64,000 nucleotides of DNA, from the NCBI GenBank assembly GCA_029817715.1, contig JARUPY010000115.1:62001-126000 (forward strand), written 5' to 3'. The stretch comes from Melastoma dodecandrum. Taxonomy: Eukaryota; Streptophyta; Magnoliopsida; Myrtales; Melastomataceae. Below, in pieces: positions 56,758 to 64,000 of the stretch; position 1 is the stretch's first letter; each line of letters starts with the position of its first letter. Position numbers and translations under genes: made by a program. The notes beneath the pieces are model-generated. The model did no database searches. It was not told the DNA's origin and saw nothing but the letters and a program-made list of their open reading frames with translations.

Positions 56758-59193
56758 CTAAGGCTCGTTTCGTGACTGCAAATTGAAGCACACACACTTA
56801 TCTTTCATCGCGTCAGCCTCGCTCATGTACTCCTTGAATTGGTACTCTTCCTGTTTAGATGAGGAAGGTACTTTCCCTTCGCTGTAGCATTGGCTACACA
56901 AGCTAAAGTTGGATCTCATCTCCTTGAAACGGGAGCCGATGATTGGGTACCGGCAAACCGCGCAAACATGGCTTCCATGTCGATTCCTATCACCATCTTC
57001 CAGCTTTACCAAGGTGGACAAGATGCCGAAACCCCAGTCCAGATCGTCGAACATGGCGAGGAACTCGGAAAAAGAGAGAGCCGAAGCATCACTTTCTCCA
57101 TGGATTTCAAGCAGTTTGTCCATGCCTTCCGAAGGAATGTATATGGCCCTTAAGAGTTTGATATAACAGGTGGCATCTGTTTTCCTCAGCTGAGTGACGG
57201 AAGCACCTTCGTTCACTGAGCGCCATAGGAGCGCATCAAAGGCAGCTTGCTTCCGTTTCTCCACCGGACCGCTGCAAATTGGGGCAACCACTGCATAAAA
57301 CATGCCGAGGTCAACTCTGCCCGAACCCATCTGATCAAGCACAGTAAGAATGCGTTCATTTATAGCTTTCACAGCTCCTTGAAATGTTTCGGGCTTCAAA
57401 AAGCCAAGGAGCCTGCGCAAAATCTCCTCCAAGTTTGGTTTCCTTATAGATTTCTCGGGCACTCCTGCTCCAGAGTAAGACACAGGCACATCGTTCTTAC
57501 CCATTTCCTTAGTCAAAAATTCCACATCGCAACGACCCATTCTAGTAACTCTCTGCAAAGATCTAATCTCAAGGGCAGTAGCCAAGTCCTGCCTCGCTGT
57601 GGTCTTCTCGCTGACAGTTTTGAATTTTGAAGCTTCTATCACTAAGAAGGGACCTTCGTCGAAGGTACCTCCTCCATTGCCCTTTATCTTTTTCTTCTTC
57701 TGCAACTGTTTAAGGTGAGCAACCGCGTCATGCAACTCTACCCGATTTGTCATCTTCAATGCTTCCTTGAGTGCCTTCTTAGCTTCCTCTGTCTCACTGA
57801 CACCTAATAATGACACGGCCCTGTTCAACTGTGCACGCCAGTGATTCGGCCAAACCGCCAAAACTCTCGTGTACATCTCCGAAGCCCTCTGGTACCTACC
57901 CATATCCATGTACAATCCACCCAAGTTATACAGTGCGTCCACGTGTCCTGGCTTTAAGTCAATGGCCCTTTGAAATACCTCAATTGCTCTCTCATCCTGG
58001 CCCGTCGAGTGCAATGCAGATGCAAGATCACAATGCGCATCAGCATAATCGGGTTTTAAGAATATAGCCTCCTCCAGGGCCTTAACGGCTGCCCTATACT
58101 CACCTACTCCAAACAACGCGCTGCCCAAAAGTTTCAATGCCCTAAAATGAGTCGGACAGAGTATAGCCGCTTCTCTATAATATTCGCAAGCGCTCAAAAC
58201 CATACCTTCCCCTTCGAGGGCAATCCCGAGATTCACAAAAATCTGAGGGAGCAAGTATCCCCATTGGTTTCCACCCGCTTCTGCTGCATCCAGCGCCAGC
58301 AAAAACTCCTCCTTGGCTTCCTTACACCTTCCCAGGATGTACAAGCAGTTCCCCGCTCGGAAATGCGGTCGAACATCGACGGGCTGCAACTCACAAGCCC
58401 GCTTGAAGCTCACCAGAGCCTCCTTAAACAACTGTTGCTCATACAAAATCCGACCAATCGCCATGTGCCTATCGAAAGCCTCTTCCCTCGACTGCGCCCC
58501 ATCAGCCCGGTTCCTCAAGGCCCCCAATTCCCTCATGAAGACAGCATAATCATGCCCTGACTCGTCCCAATGGACCCTTTTATCAGACATATCGGCTGAC
58601 GACGGCCCCAACTCCCTCGACCAACCCGCGTCCGAGAACGCATCGAAATTATCCCCCTTCAGCTTCCCATCCTTAGCCTGCTTGGCCTTCAACCTCTTCA
58701 CCAGAATCTCCAAATCGTCCACTATCTTCCAAGTATCGTCAAACACAATCCCGTGGTTCGGAGACCCCGCCCATGCAGCCGTCCGCTGCTGCTTCTGACT
58801 CTCCACCAGCATCCTCTCGTCAACAATGGACGAAAACGACACCTCGTCATAACCCCCGGCAGCCGTGTCACCGCCCCCTTCCTCCGCCGCATCCAACTGA
58901 TCCAGCGATAGCCCGAGGGCTTCGAAATCCCTGTCAACGTCCCCCGCGCCATCATCGTAGGTTCGGACGAGCCCTTCGAGTGTCAACCCGGAACCGGCGT
59001 CGATGAACTCGGAGTATGTCCTGAAGACCTCGTCGAGGATGGCGCCGATCTGCTCGTCGCTGAACTTGACCCTGGGGTTAACAGCGACGACGAGGGCGGC
59101 CATCTCTGACCGGTCGAGTCCGCCGTCCCGGTCGGAGTCGAAGTGGCGGAATATCATCCTAGCCTTGTCGGATCTGCTCCCCCTCGTCGTCAT
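56758..59193 (-). CDS. Calcium-binding tetratricopeptide repeat protein (EF-hand + TPR + C-terminal zinc finger)
   Basis: Single exon, 811 residues, as in the Arabidopsis homologues known as calcium-binding TPR family proteins (about 800 residues). A canonical EF-hand loop lies at residues 19-30 (DSDRDGGLDRSE). The conserved block VVAVNPRVKFSDEQI follows, then an acidic linker and at least six TPR units between about residues 240 and 480 (for example ACEYYREAAILCP, AVKALEEAIFLKPDYADAH, AIEVFQRAIDLKPGHVDAL). The C-terminus has a ZZ-like CX2C...CX2C pair (CAVCRYPIIGS, CSQCYSEGK). The ATG at 59193 starts the conserved MTTRGSRSDKAR. It probably acts as a calcium-regulated scaffold; partners are unknown. 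It is divergent with the PPR gene at 60000. Confidence 0.93.
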   Translation of the reverse strand: MTTRGSRSDKARMIFRHFDSDRDGGLDRSEMAALVVAVNPRVKFSDEQIGAILDEVFRTYSEFIDAGSGLTLEGLVRTYDDGAGDVDRDFEALGLSLDQLDAAEEGGGDTAAGGYDEVSFSSIVDERMLVESQKQQRTAAWAGSPNHGIVFDDTWKIVDDLEILVKRLKAKQAKDGKLKGDNFDAFSDAGWSRELGPSSADMSDKRVHWDESGHDYAVFMRELGALRNRADGAQSREEAFDRHMAIGRILYEQQLFKEALVSFKRACELQPVDVRPHFRAGNCLYILGRCKEAKEEFLLALDAAEAGGNQWGYLLPQIFVNLGIALEGEGMVLSACEYYREAAILCPTHFRALKLLGSALFGVGEYRAAVKALEEAIFLKPDYADAHCDLASALHSTGQDERAIEVFQRAIDLKPGHVDALYNLGGLYMDMGRYQRASEMYTRVLAVWPNHWRAQLNRAVSLLGVSETEEAKKALKEALKMTNRVELHDAVAHLKQLQKKKKIKGNGGGTFDEGPFLVIEASKFKTVSEKTTARQDLATALEIRSLQRVTRMGRCDVEFLTKEMGKNDVPVSYSGAGVPEKSIRKPNLEEILRRLLGFLKPETFQGAVKAINERILTVLDQMGSGRVDLGMFYAVVAPICSGPVEKRKQAAFDALLWRSVNEGASVTQLRKTDATCYIKLLRAIYIPSEGMDKLLEIHGESDASALSFSEFLAMFDDLDWGFGILSTLVKLEDGDRNRHGSHVCAVCRYPIIGSRFKEMRSNFSLCSQCYSEGKVPSSSKQEEYQFKEYMSEADAMKDKCVCFNLQSRNEP

Positions 59194-59999
59194 TGTCGTC
59201 GTCGTCGTACTAAAACCTTCGAATATTAGGGCTTCGGAAATCCCCCAGCATCCCCCGCTCCCTCCTCCCTCCCTCTGACGGTCACGGAAGTCGATCCATT
59301 TGGTTTTGTTTTTTTCTTAATTTCCCGACCGGTGATTTCTCCGACAGGGGGTGGAAAGAAGGAAAGACAGGACGGTCTGAGGTTGTAATAAAAGGAAAGC
59401 ATAAAACAGGGGGGCGGGGACAACGAATGTGATGATTACATTACAACGTTTGTTAAACAAAAGAAATAGTGAATGTAAAGAAAGTAAACGATTAATTTAC
59501 AAACATGGTAAAGAAATTTGATTCCTATAAAGTTAAAATACCTGTGCAGTATTAATGTAATGAAAAAATTATAAAATAAAATATATAATTTCGAAATTAT
59601 GATAATAATATCTTTAAGTCAAAGTCGAATCTTATCATTCATTTCCATGACTGAACTCAGACTTCTCACCTGACAGTGGTTAGAGCCTCCCTTCTTCGAC
59701 ACTTCTCACTTTCCTCGGGGGTTTTGGTTGGTTGTTCGTTGTCGTCTCTTCAAGGTGGACAGCTAAGCAAAGTCCGAGATCAGACCGTTGCCGTCCGCCC
59801 AACACTTTCTTGGGTAATAAAATAAGCGACCAGTGGAAGTTCTCTTACATTTCAGTTTCATGTTCGATGCCTCGGATCATCTTCTTCGTCCAAAGCCATC
59901 ATCATCATCATCATCAGAAATCATATCAAAAAGATTAGGAATTGGAAAGTCAAATGATTGAAGCGAATCCTTATTCTCATAATAGATATTAATAAAGAC
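59194..59999. other. Bidirectional intergenic region
   Basis: 806 bp separating head-to-head genes, the EF-hand/TPR gene (-) and the PPR gene (+). It contains a CT/GA-rich leader on the left, an AT-rich middle (59480-59640) and a (CAT)n run at about 59897-59915. No TATA box is clear on either side. Confidence 0.5.
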
Positions 60000-62417
60000 A
60001 TGACTGCCCCGAATGCCCTGTCCTTCCTCCCCGACCTCACCCGGTCCCTCGCCAGCCGTTACGCCGCCCAGCTCCGCCGATGCTACCCTCCGGGACCCGA
60101 CTCCCATTCCCTCGCCCGCGTCGCCCACGCGCATATTCTCACCTCCGGGTTCTGTCCCGGACCCCACATCACGAACCGTCTCATCGATGTCTACTGCAAG
60201 TGCTCCGACTTCGTCTACGCTCGCCGCGTGTTCGACGGAATTCTTCACCCGGACGTCGTTGCCCGAACGACCTTTATATCTGCGTACGCTGCCTCGGGGA
60301 ACGTGGCGAATGCGAGGAAGGTTTTTGATGGGACGCCGGTGGGGTTGAGGGACACTGTTTGTTACAATGCGATGATCACGGGGTACTCCCACAATGAGGA
60401 CGGACACGGTGCATTTCGGCTGTTCCTGGATATGAGAAGGCGAGGGTTCACACCCGATTATTTTACTTACACGAGTGTGCTTGCTGCGGTGGCTATTATA
60501 GTTGACGGGGAAGTTCAGTGTCAGCAACTGCATTGTGACGTGGTGAAGTCGGGGACTGCTGGCATTACTTCGGTTTCAAATGCACTGATATCCGTGTATG
60601 TAAAGGGTGCATCTTCCCCGCTGGTCTCTTCTTCTGCCTCACTGATGGCCGCAGCCAGGAAGTTGTTTGAACAGATGGATACGAGGGATGAGCTAACTTG
60701 GACAACAATAATTGCTGGATACGTGAGGAACCATGATCTTGAGTCGGGCCAGGCCTTACTTGATAAGATGACCGAAAAGCTGGGAGTAGCCTGGAATGCC
60801 ATGATTTCTGGGTACGTGCACCACGGGCGGATTACCAAAGCTTTAGAATTGTTCAGAAAAATGCTCCCGTTGAAGGTGGATGTGGACGAGTTTACCTTGA
60901 GCAGTGTGGTGAGCGCGTGCGCGGATGCTGGATTGTCGAAACACGGGAAAGAGGTCCATGCATTTGTTGTGAAGCTGCACAAATATCCTTCGTCGATGTT
61001 TGCTCTGTCAGTGAGTAATGTGCTGATTACTTTCTACATGAATGCCGGAAAGTTTGAGGCAGCAAAGAGAATCTTCGAAGATATGCCTCTGAAGGACTTG
61101 GTATCCTGGAATTCGGTGTTGTCAGGGTATGTGAACAAAGGGAAAATTGAGGAAGCAAGATCATTCTTCATGGAGATGCCTGAGCGGAACCTGCTGACGT
61201 GGACAGTGATTATATCTGGCCTGGCTCAGAACAGGTCTGGCGAGGAAGGATTGAAGATGTTCAATGAAATGAGGCTTGAGGGTTTTGAACCGTGTGATTA
61301 TGCATTTGCTGGTGCCATCACTTGTGCTTCCGTCCTCGGATCTCTGAAGATTGGTCGTCAGCTCCATACATTAGTCGTACGCTCAGGGCACGATTCTAGT
61401 CTTTCAGTCGGAAATGCTCTTATAACAATGTATGCAAGGTGTGGACTTATCCAAGACGCTGACCGTTTATTCCTCACAATGCCTTATCTTGATGAGGTGT
61501 CCTGGAATGCAATGGTTGCTGCACTCGGGCAGCATGGTCATGGCACTCGGGCAGTTGAGCTCTTTGACATCATGTTACGGGAAGACATAGTTCCTGACCG
61601 GATTAGTTTCCTCACGGTACTATCCGCATGCAGTCATGCGGGTCTGGTGAAAGAAGGGAAGAAATACTTCAAGCTGATGAGTGCTGATTATAACATAACT
61701 CCAGGCGAGGACCACTACGCACGTCTCATCGATCTGCTGTGTCGAGCCGGTAAAATCACAGAAGCAAAGGATACAATCGATGGAATGCCTTATTCACCAG
61801 GAGCTCCTATCTGGGAGGCTCTTCTTGCTGGTTGTAGGACTCACAACAACATCGACGTGGGGACAGAAGCTGCCGAGAAGCTTTTCGAACTAACACCTCA
61901 GCATGACGGAACTTATATCCTTCTCTCGAACATGTTTTCCGCTGCAGGATGGTGGGATAAAGCAGCGGAAGTGAGGAAACTGATGAAGGAGCGAGGGGTT
62001 AAGAAGGAGCCGGCCTGCAGCTGGATCGAAGTGGAGAGCAAGGTCCACGTGTTCTTGGCTGACGACGCAGAGCACCCGGAGGTGAAGTCCATCTATGTTT
62101 ACTTGGAGGAACTAGTGATGAAGATGAGGAAACTGGGTTACGTCCCAGACACGAAGCACGTGTTGCATGACATGGAACAGGAGCACAAGGAGTACGCGGT
62201 GTCGGTGCACAGCGAGAAGATTGCTGTGGCGTACGGGTTGATGAGGCTACCTGCCGGGGGGACTGTACGGGTATTCAAGAACCTTAGGATATGCGGGGAC
62301 TGCCACAACGCGATAAAGTTCATGTCCAGGGTGGTAGGAAGGGAGATCGTGGTCAGGGATGGGAAGAGATTCCATCATTTTAAGGATGGAGGATGCTCTT
62401 GTGGGGACTATTGGTGA
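60000..62417 (+). CDS. DYW-type pentatricopeptide repeat protein (At1g25360-like)
   Basis: Single exon, 805 residues from the ATG at 60000. An upstream in-frame ATG at 59958 would add 14 residues and is less likely given alignment with the Arabidopsis protein. About fifteen P/L/S repeats are present (for example ITNRLIDVYCKCSDFVYARRV, DTVCYNAMITGYSH, VSWNAMVAALGQHGHG). E and E+ motifs follow (PIWEALLAGCRTHNN, KEPACSWIEVESKVHVFL) and then a DYW deaminase domain. That domain has the zinc/catalytic HSEKIAVAYGL (HxE) and CGDCHNAIKF (CxxC), ending CSCGDYW. DYW proteins bind organelle RNAs and carry out or support C-to-U editing. The N-terminus has no Asp/Glu-poor presequence long enough for me to name the organelle. 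Confidence 0.95.
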   Translation: MTAPNALSFLPDLTRSLASRYAAQLRRCYPPGPDSHSLARVAHAHILTSGFCPGPHITNRLIDVYCKCSDFVYARRVFDGILHPDVVARTTFISAYAASGNVANARKVFDGTPVGLRDTVCYNAMITGYSHNEDGHGAFRLFLDMRRRGFTPDYFTYTSVLAAVAIIVDGEVQCQQLHCDVVKSGTAGITSVSNALISVYVKGASSPLVSSSASLMAAARKLFEQMDTRDELTWTTIIAGYVRNHDLESGQALLDKMTEKLGVAWNAMISGYVHHGRITKALELFRKMLPLKVDVDEFTLSSVVSACADAGLSKHGKEVHAFVVKLHKYPSSMFALSVSNVLITFYMNAGKFEAAKRIFEDMPLKDLVSWNSVLSGYVNKGKIEEARSFFMEMPERNLLTWTVIISGLAQNRSGEEGLKMFNEMRLEGFEPCDYAFAGAITCASVLGSLKIGRQLHTLVVRSGHDSSLSVGNALITMYARCGLIQDADRLFLTMPYLDEVSWNAMVAALGQHGHGTRAVELFDIMLREDIVPDRISFLTVLSACSHAGLVKEGKKYFKLMSADYNITPGEDHYARLIDLLCRAGKITEAKDTIDGMPYSPGAPIWEALLAGCRTHNNIDVGTEAAEKLFELTPQHDGTYILLSNMFSAAGWWDKAAEVRKLMKERGVKKEPACSWIEVESKVHVFLADDAEHPEVKSIYVYLEELVMKMRKLGYVPDTKHVLHDMEQEHKEYAVSVHSEKIAVAYGLMRLPAGGTVRVFKNLRICGDCHNAIKFMSRVVGREIVVRDGKRFHHFKDGGCSCGDYW

Positions 62418-63543
62418 CTTCAAATTGAGGGAATGATAGAAGGGAACTAATCCTACAGCAAGTGCATTTCCCCTCCTAGGCAGATTTCAGGCCTTCCGGC
62501 AAGGTCTCGCTCTCCGGTTTTGGCGAGAGAAACTCGCGGCATGCATAGAATACAGGGAGGAGTGGTACCTCGAAGGGGGATATTCATATTCAGGTCATGC
62601 AGTATTTCTCTTCTCAGGATGCAATTTGGACAAGAAGTAAATTTCAAGATTGCTTCTATTCAACTTCCGACAAGACAATCTAATCTGATACCACAGCATT
62701 GGCTATAGTAATTTACAGAAACAACATTTATCTTTTTTTTTTTTGGTAGTAAGGATTTGTAGCTTAAACAAAAACAACATTATCTTTTCTAAATATAAGA
62801 TCCGGTCCAGAGATTTGTCTCCCCTTAACCTGTGCCTTACACACTCTGCAGTAACAACTGAAGTAGGCAGTTCAACATCAGAGATCCATGGAGGTAGAGC
62901 AAGTTTGCACGAGGATTTTGAGGAAGATTACCTTATGATGGTCAGATCACTCTACCTCTGAAGAAGTGGTAAATGCTCCAAACCCTATGATGGAGATCAA
63001 TCCACATTACAATATGCATGAATAACATGTCATGGAGATAATATACCTTATGATCTTCTGAGGTGTAAAATTAGACTCCCCGATTCATGAAACCCTAAAT
63101 CCTCAACCTTTCCGAGCAGCTCTAAAATCCAGCCGCGATGATGTGACAGGTGTGATGGCAATGGAATCGCAACCTGTCAGATATATTTGACATGAACAAG
63201 TTCGGAGTCTAAAGACAAAACAATACCAAATATGATCTTAGTTGAATGTCCTTTGTTTTCCAAGAAGATTTTGTCCCTTTCATATAGGATATGATGCTTC
63301 CACGTTCCTCCTGTAACTTCGTATTTCCTTCTGCTCATTCTCGTAGACTTAGGATGAATGTATTCGGACAGGTCCATTTATTACTGAACTCAATTGGGCC
63401 ATTAGCAGAGATAAGTCAACCAACAACCGGCGTGCAATCACACCTTCATGAATAAGATACAACTTTTACTGCGGATTCTATCATAAATCCCTAATGGACA
63501 AGAGACACAGATAAGCTCCCATTGGCATGGAGAAAGATTCCCG
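62418..63543. other. Intergenic, tail-to-tail
   Basis: 1.1 kb between the PPR stop and the V-ATPase subunit stop. It has a T tract at about 62732-62743 and no recognisable coding or repeat content. Confidence 0.5.
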
Positions 63544-63676
63544 TTAATCAGCTCTGGACTGACCAGCTCGAGAAGATAGGATGATTCCGACGATGAGGCC
63601 GTATAGGGCGAGAGCTTCGGCAAAGATAAGGATGAGGATCATCCCCACGAAGAGCTTTGGTTGCTGTGCATTAGCT
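63544..63676 (-). CDS. V-type H+-ATPase proteolipid subunit c, last exon (partial gene)
   Basis: The minus-strand exon after an AG acceptor encodes [18 protein letters not shown], then [19 protein letters not shown], and ends GQSRAD. This is the fourth transmembrane helix of the 16-kDa proteolipid, with the essential proton-carrying glutamate in [11 protein letters not shown]. Subunit c forms the rotor ring of the vacuolar proton pump. The remaining exons lie beyond 64000. The sequence from 63677 to the edge behaves as intron (stops in all frames, no similarity). Confidence 0.92.
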
Positions 63677-64000
63677 CTGCACATAAAAAGAGTATCAAGC
63701 AAGTTTTCTTTTCCGAATAGAGTTACGTGATGCCAATCAAAGGCGAAAAGAGCATGCTTTGTCGCATAGAAAAATAATTGGAAATGATCAGAGAGTTGCA
63801 CAGGATCAGAGAACAGAGCTTATGACTTCACACCAAACGCTTTTCCCCACAAGTCCAGGGCAACCCATGGACATGCATGACGAACTGGTCAAGGATTCAA
63901 CACTGAACAAACACGACACTGTGAAGGCTTTTTTAATCAGCGATAACACTAACTCTACATGGTAGATTCAAACAAATAAATCCTACAGAAAGTCCAAGTC
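63677..64000 (-). other. Intron of the V-ATPase subunit c gene
   Basis: Non-coding sequence upstream of the last exon, with a pyrimidine-rich acceptor region (minus strand CTTTTTATGTGCAG). The matching donor is outside the window. Confidence 0.6.

Overview
The window is nuclear DNA of a flowering plant. Its genes have short GT-AG introns and belong to plant families (WAT1/EamA transporters, DREB2, SHI/SRS, AP3-type MADS, double B-box, DYW-type PPR), and it carries plant retroelements and an integrated plant pararetrovirus. The AP3 gene ends in a euAP3-like motif, which points to a core eudicot. The species cannot be fixed from the sequence alone.

Layout. 0-2.5 kb: 3' part of a WAT1-related transporter gene (+) and a single-exon DREB2-like AP2 gene (-). 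3.7-7.1 kb: a broken Obg-GTPase gene split by a small non-autonomous LTR element and a retroelement fragment. 7.4-9.0 kb: a second, complete WAT1-related gene in opposite orientation. 12.2-20.6 kb: a decayed, roughly one-genome-length endogenous pararetrovirus on the minus strand. 21.0-22.5 kb: RD19-type cysteine protease (+). 23.9-25.4 kb: SHI-related (SRS) gene (-). 27.4-40.7 kb: a DEAD-box helicase (RH36/DDX49-like) pseudogene whose intron holds an 11-kb tandem Ty3/gypsy chromovirus (LTR-internal-LTR-internal-LTR). 41.0-42.4 kb: a seven-exon AP3/DEF B-class MADS gene (-). 42.8-43.8 kb: a Pack-MULE-like element with long inverted ends carrying a pyruvate decarboxylase fragment. 46.6-47.8 kb: double B-box gene (+). 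49.4-62.4 kb: a gene-dense, transposon-poor block with SH3P2-like, DUF726/TMCO4-like and EF-hand/TPR genes (all -) and a DYW-type PPR gene (+). 63.5 kb: last exon of a V-ATPase subunit c gene that runs off the right edge.

How it fits together. The window alternates intact single-copy genes with repeat-rich stretches, and two host genes in those stretches (Obg and RH36-like) are dead or dying. The exon models for the eight multi-exon genes were built by hand from splice signals and protein similarity. In every complete model the exon lengths sum to a whole number of codons. All family assignments come from recognising motifs, not from database searches.
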